44,509 nt of DNA from Arthrobacter terrae (GTDB lineage Bacteria; Actinomycetota; Actinomycetes; Actinomycetales; Micrococcaceae). Where the stretch lies: positions 1-44,509 of the forward strand of contig NZ_JADNYM010000034.1 of assembly GCF_015708085.1 (NCBI RefSeq), in the 5' to 3' direction. The notes under the pieces are model-generated. The model did not search any database and was not told where the DNA came from. It worked only from the letters and a program-made list of their open reading frames with translations. Shown piece by piece: positions 19,346 to 29,017 of the stretch (position 1 is its first letter; every line of letters begins with the position of its first letter). Made by a program: the position numbers and the translations under genes.

Positions 19346-20935
19346 GTGACAGACAGTCAGCAATCCGACGACATGGCCAGGATCCACCCGGTGGATGAGA
19401 CCGACCACACGGTAATGGAGGTTCCGGCAGTCGAGACTCCGGCAGTCGAGACTCCAGCAGCCGAAGTTCCGGCAGTCGAGACTCCAGCAGCCGAAGTTCC
19501 AGCACTCGAGACTCCAGTAGCCGAGACTCCAGCAGCCGAAGTTCCGGCACCGACCGCTGCCCAACGGCGGATTCCGTCTCCGGCGGCTTTCGCCGCGCGG
19601 CCACGCCCGGCAGCTCCTCTCCCCCGCGCCGAAGGGGCAGCCGCCGCGCCATCTCCAGCCGGTACGTCGCTGACCGGAACGTCCTTGGCGACGGCCGCCA
19701 AGTGGGGACGTGCCGAAGAAGACGGTCATGTCTATGTACTCATCGACGGTGAAGAACAGCCCGTTGGTCAGTTTCCCGGAGCCAGCACCGATGAGGCACT
19801 GTCCTACTTTGCCCGAAAATTCGACGACGTCGCCGCCGCCATTACGCTGCTGGAGCAGCGAGTCGAGGCGAAGGCACCTTCGGCCGACATGCACAAAACG
19901 GTCGGGCACTTGCGGGAGCAGTTGGCGGAACGGAATGCGGTGGGAGATATCCGCGGCGCCGAACAGCGTCTGGACTCCTTGGACCTGAGCATCAAAGCCC
20001 TGGAAGTGGCTGAACGCGCCGTGCACCAGGCCGCCCGCGCCGTGGAGCTCAAATCCCGGGAAGCCATCGTTGTCGAGGCCGAAGAGATCTCCGGTCAAGA
20101 CCCGGACAGCATCCAGTGGAAGACCAGCAGCTCCCGGATGAATGAGCTGTTCGAATTGTGGAAGACCGCCCAAAAGAATGGGATGCGCCTTGGGCGCAAT
20201 ACCGAAGAAGCCCTGTGGAAGAGATTCCGCGCTGCCAGAACCGACTTCGACCGCCACCGCCGTGCATACTTCTCGGCACTGGACAGTAATAACTCTGCAG
20301 CCAAATCCGTCAAGGAGAACATCATCGCAGAGGCAGAGGCGCTGTCCAGTTCCACGGACTGGGGTTACGCCGCCGGTGAATACCGCCGTCTGATGGACCA
20401 GTGGAAGGCAGCTCCGCGGGCAAGCCGAAAGGACGACGACGCTCTTTGGGCTCGTTTCCGTGGCGCACAGGACAAGTTCTTTGCTGCCCGACAGAGCGTC
20501 AACGAAGAGCTGGATCAGGAATTCTCGGCAAATCTGGTGGTCAAGGAAGCGCTGATCGCCGAGGCGAAGTTGCTCCTTCCGATCCAAAGTCTGGCTGCTG
20601 CCAAGAAATCTCTGCAGTCCATTCGTGACCGCTGGGAAGCGGCCGGAAAGGTGCCCCGCGCGGATATGCAGCGCGTGGAGGCCGGTTTGCGTGTGGTGGA
20701 GGACGCCGTCCGCAAGGCCGAGGAGGACAACTGGCGCCGCACCGATCCTGAGGCCAAGGCCCGCACCAGCAGCGCCCTAAGCCAGCTCGAAGCCACCATT
20801 GCGGCACTACGCGACGATCTGGCGGCGGCCGAAGCTACTGGAGACCAGCGCAAGCTGACGAAGGCGCAGGAAGCTTTGGCCGCGCGTGAGTTGTGGCTGG
20901 AACAAATCCAGAAGGCCGCCGAAGACTTCGACTAA
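19346..20935 (+). CDS. DUF349-domain protein with Pro/Ala repeat N-terminus
   Basis: 529 residues from GTG 19346 (VTDSQQSDD); an earlier in-frame GTG at 19298 is less likely by family resemblance. Residues about 25-70 are nine 5-residue units of E-T/V-P-A type, then a Pro/Ala-rich linker to about 130. A compact region EDGHVYVLIDGEEQPVGQFP follows, then DEALSYFARKFDDV and a long helical body with at least three DUF349 units (for example LWKRFRAARTDFDRHRRAYF and LWARFRGAQDKFFAARQSV). Predicted coiled-coil, cytosolic. Function unknown; E. coli DUF349 members have been linked to RNA or ribosome-related processes only loosely. A strong terminator follows. Confidence 0.88.
   Translation: MTDSQQSDDMARIHPVDETDHTVMEVPAVETPAVETPAAEVPAVETPAAEVPALETPVAETPAAEVPAPTAAQRRIPSPAAFAARPRPAAPLPRAEGAAAAPSPAGTSLTGTSLATAAKWGRAEEDGHVYVLIDGEEQPVGQFPGASTDEALSYFARKFDDVAAAITLLEQRVEAKAPSADMHKTVGHLREQLAERNAVGDIRGAEQRLDSLDLSIKALEVAERAVHQAARAVELKSREAIVVEAEEISGQDPDSIQWKTSSSRMNELFELWKTAQKNGMRLGRNTEEALWKRFRAARTDFDRHRRAYFSALDSNNSAAKSVKENIIAEAEALSSSTDWGYAAGEYRRLMDQWKAAPRASRKDDDALWARFRGAQDKFFAARQSVNEELDQEFSANLVVKEALIAEAKLLLPIQSLAAAKKSLQSIRDRWEAAGKVPRADMQRVEAGLRVVEDAVRKAEEDNWRRTDPEAKARTSSALSQLEATIAALRDDLAAAEATGDQRKLTKAQEALAARELWLEQIQKAAEDFD
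19418..19552 (+). repeat. 9 x 15-bp tandem repeat encoding EVPAV/ETPAA units
   Basis: Nine 15-bp units in frame within the DUF349 gene; each encodes Glu-Thr/Val-Pro-Ala/Val-Val/Ala/Leu/Pro. Units are highly similar and arranged partly as an alternation of two types, suggesting slippage or unequal exchange of 15- and 30-bp blocks. Confidence 0.9.
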
Positions 20936-20973
20936 AGACCACCGGCGCCGGGATAAGACTCAGGGGGCCCGGC

Positions 20974-21020
20974 AAAAGGTCCGCGCAGGAAGATTTCCAC
21001 ACTTCCTGCGCGGCCCTTTT
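20974..21020 (+). terminator. Strong Rho-independent terminator after DUF349 gene
   Basis: Long stem: CCGCGCAGGAAG (20981-20992) pairs with CTTCCTGCGCGG (21002-21013), extended across one mismatch by AAAAGG (20974-20979) and CCTTTT (21015-21020). The loop is 9 nt and the 3' arm ends in T-rich sequence. Confidence 0.85.
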
Positions 21021-21051
21021 GTTTGCCGGCACCGCGCCGCAGACTGGGTAG

Positions 21052-21663
21052 ATGCCTGCACCGAGCTCTACCCCGCCGTCCCAAAGTATGGGTACCGTTT
21101 TCTCTCCTGGCAGGCACTTCAGCCGTACCACTCTGCAGTCCATGTGCCTGGATTCCATCCTTGTACCGGTGTTCCGGGATTCGTATATTCCGGCCGGCAC
21201 TGCCATTACGCCGGCCCTGCGCGGCAGGGCCATGGCACTGGCCACGCCCGCCAACCTCGCCGGTCGGGGAATCGCCGGCAGACTGAGTGCGGCCTGGATC
21301 TACGGTTGCTCGGGCCCCGGAGCTGTCATTTCCCTGCTGGTGGACAGCGGGCATCGGGCCGGAGCGCTGCTGCCCGGCAGCGGCTGCACTCTGCACGAGG
21401 TGAAGCTCAGCCGCTTTGATGTTGCCGTCGTCGGCAGCATGCCCGTCACGACGCCGCTGCGGACCGCCGTCGACCTGGCTGTCCATGTGCCCGCTGTTGA
21501 CGCTTTGCCGGCGCTGCGGACGCTCGCCGCGGACCCGGCGCTGAATTGCCCGCTCGGTCTCATCCGCCAGGCCCTGCAGTCCTGCCACCGCGTGCCGCAC
21601 AAGCAGGCGGCGCTGGCGCTGATCCAGTCGCTGCTGGAGGAGCGGAGCGGTTCTGCCGGCTGA
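21052..21663 (+). CDS. AbiEi-antitoxin-like / DUF559-neighbourhood hypothetical protein
   Basis: 203 residues. The layout (an N-terminal winged-helix-like part with DSILVPVFRDSYIPAGTAIT, then LAGRGIAGRLSAAWIYGCSG and a small beta domain HEVKLSRFDVAVVGSMPVTTPLRTAVDLAVHV) matches proteins labelled type IV toxin-antitoxin AbiEi-family antitoxin in actinobacteria. No partner AbiEii nucleotidyltransferase lies nearby, so a working toxin-antitoxin pair is not supported. The first 12 residues and start are uncertain (ATG 21052 or 21088; no good ribosome binding site). It is convergent with rel, 10 bp apart, and set off from the DUF349 gene by the terminator. Confidence 0.6.
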   Translation: MPAPSSTPPSQSMGTVFSPGRHFSRTTLQSMCLDSILVPVFRDSYIPAGTAITPALRGRAMALATPANLAGRGIAGRLSAAWIYGCSGPGAVISLLVDSGHRAGALLPGSGCTLHEVKLSRFDVAVVGSMPVTTPLRTAVDLAVHVPAVDALPALRTLAADPALNCPLGLIRQALQSCHRVPHKQAALALIQSLLEERSGSAG

Positions 21664-21673
21664 ACCGGGCCGA

Positions 21674-24058
21674 TCAGACCCGGCGTTGGGATCCGGTAGT
21701 GCGGTAGACGTCGAAGACGCCGTCGATGCGCCGCACTGCGCTGAGCACGTGGTGCAGGTACTTTGGATCCCCCATTTCGAAGGCGAACCGGGAAATGGCG
21801 ACCCTGTCGCTGGAGGTGTGGACGCTGGCGGCGAGGATATTAACATGGTTCTCGGAGAGAATTCTGGTCACGTCCGAGAGCAGGCTCTTGCGGTCCAGAG
21901 CCTCGACCTGAATTTCCACGAGGAAGACGCTGGATTGCGTGGGTGCCCATTCCACGTCCACCAGCCGTTCGGGTTCATTCTTCAGATGCGCCAGATTGCG
22001 GCAGTCCGACCGGTGCACCGAAATACCCGAGCCCTTTGTGACAAACCCGGCGATCGTATCCGGCGGCACCGGCGTACAGCACCGCGCCAGCTTCACCAGC
22101 ACGTCACCCATCCCGTGGACGATGACGCCGGAGTCCGAGTAGCGCGGCCGGCTCGGCACGCCTGGAGCGGCGATTTCGGCGACTTCGTCCTCGGCGACGT
22201 CGTGGCCGCCGAGGGACTCGACGACCTTTTCGACGACGGACTGGGCGGAGGTGTGGCCATCACCGACCGCGGCGTACAGTCCGGTAATGTCCACATACCG
22301 GAAATCCCGGGCCACTGACAGCAGCGCATCATGGCTCATCAGGCGCTGCAGCGGAAGGTTCTGTTTGCGCATGGCACGGGTGAGGAGCTCTTTGCCCTTT
22401 TCAACGGCCTCTTCACGGCGTTCTTTGCTGAACCATTGGCGGATCTTGTTCCGGGCCCGCGGACTCTTGACGAAGTTCTGCCAATCCTGGCTCGGGCCGG
22501 CTCCCTCAGCCTTGGAGGTAAAGATCTCCACCCAGTCGCCGTGGTTCAGTTCGCTATTGAGCGGAATCAGCTTGCCGTTGACCCGGGCACCGATGGTGCG
22601 ATGACCCACTTCAGTGTGCACGGCGTAGGCGAAGTCCACCGGCGTGGACCCTGCCGGCAGCGCCATGACCTCACCCTTGGGAGTAAAAACAAAAACTTCC
22701 CGGGCATTCATTTCAAACCGCAGCGAATCCAGGAATTCACCCGGGTCACGGGTTTCCTGCTGCCAATCCACCAGCGTCCGCAGCCAGTTCATGTCATCGC
22801 CGTTCACGCTCGCGGCGGGGCCGCCCTTGGGCTGGTTCTTGTACTTCCAGTGGGCCGCGACGCCGTATTCCGCGCGCTGATGCATGTCCACGGTCCGTAT
22901 TTGGATCTCCACGGGCTTACCGTCCGGGCCGATCACAGTGGTATGCAGGGACTGATACATATTGAATTTGGGCATCGCAATGTAGTCTTTGAACCGGCCG
23001 GGCAGTGGGCTCCAGCGTGAATGCATCTGCCCCAGCGCGGCATAGCAGTCCTTCACCGAGTCGACCAGGATCCGCACGCCCATCAGGTCGTTGATATCGT
23101 CAAAGTCCTTGTCGCGGACAATCATCTTTTGGTAAATGGAGTAGTAGTGCTTGGGCCGGCCGGTAACCGTGGCATGGATCTTGGCCGTGCGCAGATCCTC
23201 GGTGATCTGGTTGCGGATGACCGCCAGGGACTTTTCGCGCTCCGGGGTTCTATCCCCCACCATCCGCACAATCTCGTCGTAGACCTTCGGATACAGTGCG
23301 GCGAAGGAAAGGTCTTCGAGCTCCCATTTGATCGTATTCATGCCCAGCCGATGGGCCAACGGGGCAAAGATTTCCAGCGTCTCCCTGGCCTTGCGGCCGG
23401 AGGACTCGGCGGAGACGAACCGCCAGGTCCGCGCGTTGTGCAGGCGATCCGCGAGCTTGATCACCAAAACCCGGATGTCCTTGGCCATCGCAACGACCAT
23501 CTTGCGCACCGTTTCCGCCTGGGCGGCCTCACCAAAGGTGACCTTATCCAGCTTGGTGACACCGTCCACCAGCATGGCGACCTCGTCACCGAATTCCGCA
23601 CGCAGCTGATCGAGTGTGTAGGGGGTGTCCTCCACTGTGTCGTGCAGCAGGGCCGCGGCAAGGGTACTGCCGGACATGCCCAGCTCACCCAAAATGGTGG
23701 CGACGGCCACCGGGTGCGTAATATACGGGTCCCCACTCTTGCGCTTCTGTCCCTGGTGGCTTCGCTCGGCAACCACGAAGGCACGCTGGATCAGGTCAAA
23801 ATCCTCTTTCGGATTATTAGCCCGAACCGTGCGCAGCAGCGGTTCCAGGATCGGCGAATAACCGCTGTTCCCCCGCCCGGTCAAACGTGCTAAACGTGCA
23901 CGGGTGCGCTCCCGCCGGCCAGGAAACGTCGGGCGCAATTCCGTCGGGCTTTGACCAGCCTGCTGGACTGCCACGTCCACCGGGGTTTCCGCCGACTGCT
24001 GCGGCTCCGGAGCAGCCGGTTCCACCACCTTGCCGGTCGCGCCGCCCTGCTCGTCCAC
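21674..24058 (-). CDS. rel: Bifunctional (p)ppGpp synthetase/hydrolase Rel (RelA/SpoT)
   Basis: Makes and degrades the stringent-response alarmone (p)ppGpp. 794 residues, from GTG 24058. Domain order: N-terminal low-complexity extension (1-60), HD hydrolase with H101, HD 139-140 and ED 143-144 (LLHDTVEDT), synthetase domain ([31 protein letters not shown]), TGS ([20 protein letters not shown]), helical and zinc-finger/CC region ([17 protein letters not shown]), and a C-terminal ACT domain ending [11 protein letters not shown]. Both active sites look intact. Upstream DNA contains two arrays of 16-bp repeats. Located between secF and the cyclophilin/hisS group as is usual. Confidence 0.97.
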   Translation of the reverse strand: MDEQGGATGKVVEPAAPEPQQSAETPVDVAVQQAGQSPTELRPTFPGRRERTRARLARLTGRGNSGYSPILEPLLRTVRANNPKEDFDLIQRAFVVAERSHQGQKRKSGDPYITHPVAVATILGELGMSGSTLAAALLHDTVEDTPYTLDQLRAEFGDEVAMLVDGVTKLDKVTFGEAAQAETVRKMVVAMAKDIRVLVIKLADRLHNARTWRFVSAESSGRKARETLEIFAPLAHRLGMNTIKWELEDLSFAALYPKVYDEIVRMVGDRTPEREKSLAVIRNQITEDLRTAKIHATVTGRPKHYYSIYQKMIVRDKDFDDINDLMGVRILVDSVKDCYAALGQMHSRWSPLPGRFKDYIAMPKFNMYQSLHTTVIGPDGKPVEIQIRTVDMHQRAEYGVAAHWKYKNQPKGGPAASVNGDDMNWLRTLVDWQQETRDPGEFLDSLRFEMNAREVFVFTPKGEVMALPAGSTPVDFAYAVHTEVGHRTIGARVNGKLIPLNSELNHGDWVEIFTSKAEGAGPSQDWQNFVKSPRARNKIRQWFSKERREEAVEKGKELLTRAMRKQNLPLQRLMSHDALLSVARDFRYVDITGLYAAVGDGHTSAQSVVEKVVESLGGHDVAEDEVAEIAAPGVPSRPRYSDSGVIVHGMGDVLVKLARCCTPVPPDTIAGFVTKGSGISVHRSDCRNLAHLKNEPERLVDVEWAPTQSSVFLVEIQVEALDRKSLLSDVTRILSENHVNILAASVHTSSDRVAISRFAFEMGDPKYLHHVLSAVRRIDGVFDVYRTTGSQRRV

Positions 24059-24104
24059 TGCCGTGTCCCTCTCCGTGGGCCCAAACTCCTCGAGTCCTGC
24101 TCTT

Positions 24105-24169
24105 TACGCACCATGCCGTTTTATGCACCGTGCTTGTTACACACCGTACTCACTGAGCACCGCGCAGAA
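24105..24169 (-). repeat. Four degenerate 16-bp units upstream of rel
   Basis: Units beginning near 24105, 24122, 24138 and 24154, each built around GCACC-G-GC/ACACCGTAC, lie 47-111 bp upstream of the rel start. They could be remnants of duplication or part of the rel promoter region. Confidence 0.55.
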
Positions 24170-24215
24170 ACGGATTTCTCCTATTCTAAACCCGTCTGCC
24201 AGGTGGCCCGGTGGT

Positions 24216-24263
24216 ATCGCGGCACGGAGACATCGCGGCACGCAAACATCGCGGCACGCGGAA
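24216..24263 (-). repeat. 3 x 16-bp tandem repeat between rel and secF
   Basis: Units 24216-24231, 24232-24247 and 24248-24263 share ATCGCGGCACG followed by a variable 5-nt tail. The array touches the 3' end of secF (stop at 24266) and is about 160 bp upstream of rel. Confidence 0.8.
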
Positions 24264-24265
24264 GG

Positions 24266-25291
24266 CTAAGCCGTGACCGCCGCGGAATCTTCGCGGTCGG
24301 TTTCGGCCGCTTTTTCCGCCGCGCGACGCTGGGTTACCCGCTTGGCCTGCTTTACCAGCGACGGCTCGTGCATCCGCAGCCACGCGTACATCGGAGCCGC
24401 GATGAAGACGGTGGAGAAGGTGCTGACAATAATGCCAATGAACAGCGAGAGCGACAGGTCCCGCAGAGTTCCCGCACCGAGCAGGAACGCACCGATAAAC
24501 AGCACTGACGCCACCGGAAGGACGGCAACCATCATGGTGTTAATGGAGCGCACCAAGGTCTGGTTCACGGCTAGGTTGACTTCCTCGGCAAAGGTGCGCC
24601 GCGTGGAGCTTTCCACGTCTGCTGTGTTTTCCCGGATTTTGTCAAAGACCACCACGGTGTCATAAAGCGAGTAGCTCAGAATGGTCAGGAACCCGATAAT
24701 GGCCGACGGCGTCACTTCGAAATCGCTGGCGGAGTACAGTCCCGCTGTGGTAAACATCACCACCAGCAGGCCGATAATGGCGGCCACAGACATCCGCCAG
24801 GTGCGGAAGTACAACGCCATCAGCAGAGTGGCCAGCAGCACGAAAACGATTAACCCGATCAAGGCTTGCTTGGTCACGTCCGCTCCCCAGGTCGGCCCGA
24901 CGAACGTCGAGGTGACGTGATCCTCGTTGACACCGTAGGCCTTGATCAGCGCCGCTTTGACCTTGATGGTTTCATCATCGGTGAGCTTGTCCGTCTGGAT
25001 CCGCATCGTGTTACCGGCAATATTGGCAACCCGCGGGACGGTGCCGGGAACAATGTCCGTCACGGCACGCTCGCCGACGCCCGCATCCGTGTGCTGCACA
25101 TCCGAAACGGTGAATTCCGAGCCTCCGCGGAAGTCGATCCCGAGGTTGAATCCCCCGCGGATAATCGGCATCAGGATCGAAAGAATCACTACTACGGCAG
25201 CAATGCCGAACCAGATCTTGTGTTTGCCGACGAAGTTGTACGAGCGCTTGCCCGTGTAAAGCTCATTGCCGAAGGTGGCGAAACTGGTCAT
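24266..25291 (-). CDS. secF: Protein translocase subunit SecF
   Basis: Membrane partner of SecD that uses proton-motive force to help complete export through SecYEG. 341 residues with six predicted membrane helices; the first is KIWFGIAAVVVILSILMPII (about residues 25-44), followed by the periplasmic-side D-R-G-G motif GIDFRGGSEFTVSD. Other hallmarks: SLYDTVVVFDKIREN and NQTLVRSINTMM. The C terminus is charged. The start overlaps the secD stop by 4 bp and is preceded by AAGGAG inside secD. Confidence 0.96.
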   Translation of the reverse strand: MTSFATFGNELYTGKRSYNFVGKHKIWFGIAAVVVILSILMPIIRGGFNLGIDFRGGSEFTVSDVQHTDAGVGERAVTDIVPGTVPRVANIAGNTMRIQTDKLTDDETIKVKAALIKAYGVNEDHVTSTFVGPTWGADVTKQALIGLIVFVLLATLLMALYFRTWRMSVAAIIGLLVVMFTTAGLYSASDFEVTPSAIIGFLTILSYSLYDTVVVFDKIRENTADVESSTRRTFAEEVNLAVNQTLVRSINTMMVAVLPVASVLFIGAFLLGAGTLRDLSLSLFIGIIVSTFSTVFIAAPMYAWLRMHEPSLVKQAKRVTQRRAAEKAAETDREDSAAVTA

Positions 25292-27093
25292 GACTTGTTC
25301 TCCTTGGCCGCATCCTGCGATCCTTTGGACGGGTCAGCCGAACCGGCGCCCCTGCTGCCGGCCATTTGTTCCTGCCGTGCGGCGAGCCTCCGCTCGGCGA
25401 TGGTCTGCCGGCGCTCGGCCTCGGCCTGTGCACCGGAATTCTTACCCTTGGCCGCTGATGCAGAACCGGGCTTGGCGCCGCCCTTGACACCGAGTGTGAC
25501 CTGCATTGGCTCACGGAACCGGCCCGCGCCACGGTACAGCGGAACCGCACCGAGACGCTTGGGATCCAGGCCGGAGAACCGGTGCCCTTCACCGAAGAAC
25601 CGGGTACGCGCCAGCAGCTGAAGGGTGGGGTGGGTGAACATGAAGACGACAATCAGGTCCGCGATGGCTGTCAGGCCGAGCGTGAACGCAAAACCGCGCA
25701 CGCTCCCGACCGCAACGAAATACAGTACGACGGCGGCGAGCAGGTTCACTGCCTTGGAGGCCAGTACGGTGCGCTTGGCACGCCGCCAGCCATTCTCCAC
25801 CGCGGCAACCAAGCCGCGCCCGTCGCGGAGCTCATCACGAATACGCTCGAAGTAGACAATGAATGAATCTGCCGTCTGGCCAATCGCCACGATCAGGCCC
25901 GCGACGCCGGCCAGTGAGAGCCGATAGTTCTGTGTCCAGCCCAGAATGGCTATCGCAAGGTAGGTCAGGGCACCGGCAACCACCAGTGAGAAAATGGTCA
26001 CGAAGCCCAGGGCCCGGTACTGGAACAGCGAGTAAACCACCACCAGCAGCAGACCGATTATGCCCGCCAACAGACCCATTTCAAGCTGCTGACCACCAAG
26101 GGTTGCAGAAATCTGTTGTTCGCTTTGGATATCGAAGCTGATCGGCAGGGCGCCGAACTTGAGCTTATCCGCCAAGGACTTTGCCGACGCTTCGGTGAAG
26201 TTGCCGGTGATGGAGGAGTTCCCGTCCGAGATAACGGCCTGCGAGACGGGCGCAGAAATGACCCGCCCGTCGAGCACGATCGCGAACTGCGCCCGCGGGT
26301 CTTGTGGGTTTGCCTGCAGGAAACCGTTCAGCCGGGAGGTCACTTCGCGGAACTTGGTGGCGCCGTCGCTATTGAACTTCAGGTTCACCGACCACTGATT
26401 GGTGGTGGCGCCCTGTGCACCCTGCTGGAGGCCGTAGTTCGCATCGCTAATGTCCTTACCCGGGACCTCCACCGGACCGAGAATGTACTTCGCTCCTGAA
26501 GCCAGATCACAGGAAACGACGGGCTTCGCCGGGTCTGCATTGGTGGGCGGTTCCGTGACCGGTGGGACACAACTGGTGGTTTCGAAGGTCTTGTACAAAG
26601 CTGCGTCGACCCAGTTCTGGTCGCTGGCATTCGTCGGGGCAGCCGTCGGGACCGGCAGCTTATCCGGGGGCAGCATCTGGTCTGCCGGAGTGGCAGCTCC
26701 CTGACCGATCGTGATCACCGGCCGGAAGGACATGTCCGCCGAGGCTTTGATCAGCTCGCGGGTCTCCGCCGACGGCGTCCCCGGCAGGCTGACAATCACG
26801 TTGCGTCCGGACTGGGTACTGATTTCGGCTTCCGAAACGCCGGTTCCGTCCACGCGCTGTCGGATGATCGACACGGCCTGGTTCAGCTGATCGTCGTTAA
26901 TCGACTGGCCGCCCTGAACCTTGGGCGTCAGAATCATCTGCGTCCCGCCCTCGAGGTCAAGGGCGAGCTTGGGCGCCCAGCTGGCCTGGCCCCAGATGGA
27001 GCCACCCCCGAGCAGCATGGCGAGTGCAATAAAAATAATCCCAAGCCACAGCAGTGTCCTGCGGGCCATCGATGTAGGACGAATACGTGCCAT
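25288..27093 (-). CDS. secD: Protein translocase subunit SecD
   Basis: Export-accessory protein with six membrane helices and a large extracytoplasmic P1 domain. 601 residues. First membrane helix about residues 13-31 (TLLWLGIIFIALAMLLGGG), then the LALDLEGGTQMIL motif, the P1 head (to about residue 365), and the C-terminal membrane half with IGQTADSFIVYFERIRDELR. The cytosolic C-terminal tail (about residues 535-601) is long, Lys/Ala/Gln-rich and probably disordered, longer than in many homologues. Translationally coupled to secF; yajC lies upstream. Confidence 0.96.
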   Translation of the reverse strand: MARIRPTSMARRTLLWLGIIFIALAMLLGGGSIWGQASWAPKLALDLEGGTQMILTPKVQGGQSINDDQLNQAVSIIRQRVDGTGVSEAEISTQSGRNVIVSLPGTPSAETRELIKASADMSFRPVITIGQGAATPADQMLPPDKLPVPTAAPTNASDQNWVDAALYKTFETTSCVPPVTEPPTNADPAKPVVSCDLASGAKYILGPVEVPGKDISDANYGLQQGAQGATTNQWSVNLKFNSDGATKFREVTSRLNGFLQANPQDPRAQFAIVLDGRVISAPVSQAVISDGNSSITGNFTEASAKSLADKLKFGALPISFDIQSEQQISATLGGQQLEMGLLAGIIGLLLVVVYSLFQYRALGFVTIFSLVVAGALTYLAIAILGWTQNYRLSLAGVAGLIVAIGQTADSFIVYFERIRDELRDGRGLVAAVENGWRRAKRTVLASKAVNLLAAVVLYFVAVGSVRGFAFTLGLTAIADLIVVFMFTHPTLQLLARTRFFGEGHRFSGLDPKRLGAVPLYRGAGRFREPMQVTLGVKGGAKPGSASAAKGKNSGAQAEAERRQTIAERRLAARQEQMAGSRGAGSADPSKGSQDAAKENKS

Positions 27094-27207
27094 CAGCGGA
27101 TCTTTCTCTTCGTCACTGGCTCCGGACGCAACGCGGCCGCTCCAGCCCTACGGGCCGGAGCGGCAACTGCGCCGTAGTTCCCGCGGGAACTTCTCGCCTG
27201 GATGAGA

Positions 27208-27723
27208 CTAGTTGTCGTTTTTGTGGTCTTTGTTCAGGCGCAGGATCGTCTCGTCAGCGCTCTCGTTGACTTCGGCTGACCCGTTATCGCCATAGGCCCG
27301 GGGGTGCGGATCAGTCTGTCCGTCCGCCGGCACCCCCATCAGGGATGATGCGTCGTCAGGAACCGCTGAGTCAGGCCCGTCAGGGGCGGTGATCTTCGTG
27401 ATGGTCTGGCGGTGAACCGTTGCGGTATTGCCAGGGGAGAGTTCAAGGACAACCTTGTTCTCAGCCTCTTCAATCGAGAGCACGGTGCCGAACAGGCCGA
27501 AGTTTGTCATCACGGACACGCCCGTGGCCAGCTTTGCCTGCTGCTCCTGCTGTGCCGCCTTTGCTTTTCTCTGACGACGGAACATCATCAGGATGACAAC
27601 GGCAAAAAGCGCGAAAAGGATCAGTGTCATGGGGTCAAAGCCGCCCGCCTGTGGTTGGTCTGCGGCCAGAATGCTTGTGAACACAGCTGAGGTCCGTTCG
27701 TTTAAGTCAATGGGTTCCGGCAT
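27208..27723 (-). CDS. yajC: Preprotein translocase subunit YajC
   Basis: Small single-pass partner of SecDF. 171 residues as drawn. Membrane helix at about residues 32-48 (MTLILFALFAVVILMMF), then basic RRQRKAKAAQ and the YajC core (LATGVSVMTNFGLFGTVLSI, ELSPGNTATVHRQTITKI). The C-terminal 55 residues are acidic and low-complexity. The start is uncertain: ATG 27723 has no visible ribosome binding site, and GTG 27684 (VFTSILAADQP) would match homologues I recall better. Confidence 0.92.
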   Translation of the reverse strand: MPEPIDLNERTSAVFTSILAADQPQAGGFDPMTLILFALFAVVILMMFRRQRKAKAAQQEQQAKLATGVSVMTNFGLFGTVLSIEEAENKVVLELSPGNTATVHRQTITKITAPDGPDSAVPDDASSLMGVPADGQTDPHPRAYGDNGSAEVNESADETILRLNKDHKNDN

Positions 27724-27837
27724 AGTCGAATAACGTGCCGGAAGTCATACCAGTCTAAACCGTTTTTCCAAGCACTGCTTCATGGGCAGTCCAGACGATG
27801 CGCAAACTGCGGATCCGGCGCCTCTCCAACAGTGAAT

Positions 27838-29004
27838 TCAGCTGGCGAAATCACCGGCGGGGAAATCTTCAGCACCGTTATCCTCTTCGAGCGGCAGCAG
27901 TGGCTGCAGCGCCGCTCCCACGGCCCCCGGCGGCATCTGAAGACCCAAATGCGTCCATGCAGGTGCCATCGCGATCCGCCCACGGGGAGTCCGTCCAAGC
28001 AGCCCTTCCCGGACCAGGAACGGCTCGGCAACCGTTTCCACCGTTTCCGGTTCTTCCCCCACTGCAATGGCCAGGGTTGAGAGCCCCACCGGACCGCCAT
28101 TAAATTTGGTAATCAGAGCGTGCAATACCGAGCGGTCCAATCTATCCAAACCACGGGCATCTACCTCATACATATCCAGCGCGGCCGATGCCGTGCGTGC
28201 GTCAATACTGGACACCGCATGGACCAAGGCCCAATCCCTGACCCGGCGCAGCAGCCGGTTCGCAATCCTCGGCGTGCCGCGGGATCGGCCGGCAATTTCC
28301 GCAAAACCAGCGCTGGTCAGGGACAGATCGAGAAGCCCGGCCGATCGGCGCAGCACCAGTTCCAGTTCCGCGACCGAGTAAAACTCCAGGTGACCGGTAA
28401 AACCAAACCTGTCCCGCAGCGGCCCCGGCAGCAGCCCGGCCCGCGTCGTCGCGCCAACCAAGGTAAAGGACGGCAGTTCCAGCGGGATAGCCGTGGCGCC
28501 GGCCCCCTTGCCCACCACAATGTCCACCCGGAAATCCTCCATGGCCATATAGAGCATTTCCTCCGCGGGCCTGGACATACGGTGAATCTCATCCAGGAAC
28601 AGGACCTCGCCTTCGGAGAGCGAGGACAAAATTGCCGCCAGGTCGCCCGCATGCTGGATGGCAGGCCCTGAGCTGATCCGCAAGGGAGCATTCATCTCCG
28701 CGGCAATAATCATGGCCAACGTGGTTTTACCCAGCCCCGGCGGCCCGGACATGAGGACATGGTCGGCGCTGCGCCCCCGCAGGCGGGAAGCTTCCAACAC
28801 CAGCGAGAGCTGCTTGCGGACGCGCTGTTGGCCGACAAAATCGTGCAGATTCTTTGGTCGCAGCGCCGCTTCAATGGCTCTCTCCTCCGGCTCGCCAGAC
28901 AGCGGCGGCGCCGCTTCCGCGGAGACCACCGAGCGGGCGGCCTGCGCCCCGGGCACCTGCTCAGCCACCGGCTCCCGCTGCGCCACCGGCTCCCGCTCAA
29001 CCAC
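27838..29004 (-). CDS. ruvB: Holliday junction branch-migration helicase RuvB
   Basis: AAA+ motor that with RuvA drives branch migration. 388 residues, about 40 more than usual because of an N-terminal repeat-derived extension ([13 protein letters not shown]). Core: [19 protein letters not shown], Walker A GPPGLGKT (87-94), Walker [11 protein letters not shown], sensor 1 [11 protein letters not shown], arginine finger region GPLRDRFGF, and the C-terminal winged helix ([14 protein letters not shown]). GTG 29004 overlaps the ruvA stop by 8 bp, with a GGGAG ribosome binding site. Confidence 0.97.
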   Translation of the reverse strand: MVEREPVAQREPVAEQVPGAQAARSVVSAEAAPPLSGEPEERAIEAALRPKNLHDFVGQQRVRKQLSLVLEASRLRGRSADHVLMSGPPGLGKTTLAMIIAAEMNAPLRISSGPAIQHAGDLAAILSSLSEGEVLFLDEIHRMSRPAEEMLYMAMEDFRVDIVVGKGAGATAIPLELPSFTLVGATTRAGLLPGPLRDRFGFTGHLEFYSVAELELVLRRSAGLLDLSLTSAGFAEIAGRSRGTPRIANRLLRRVRDWALVHAVSSIDARTASAALDMYEVDARGLDRLDRSVLHALITKFNGGPVGLSTLAIAVGEEPETVETVAEPFLVREGLLGRTPRGRIAMAPAWTHLGLQMPPGAVGAALQPLLPLEEDNGAEDFPAGDFAS

Positions 29005-29017
29005 GGGCTCCCGCCCT
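28964..29017 (-). repeat. 3 x 18-bp tandem repeat across ruvA stop / ruvB start
   Basis: Units 28964-28981, 28982-28999 and 29000-29017 share GCTCCCGC-type cores (plus strand CCACCGGCTCCCGCT). They encode the REPVA repeat at the start of RuvB and include the ruvA stop codon, so duplication here may have created the overlap of the two genes. Confidence 0.75.
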
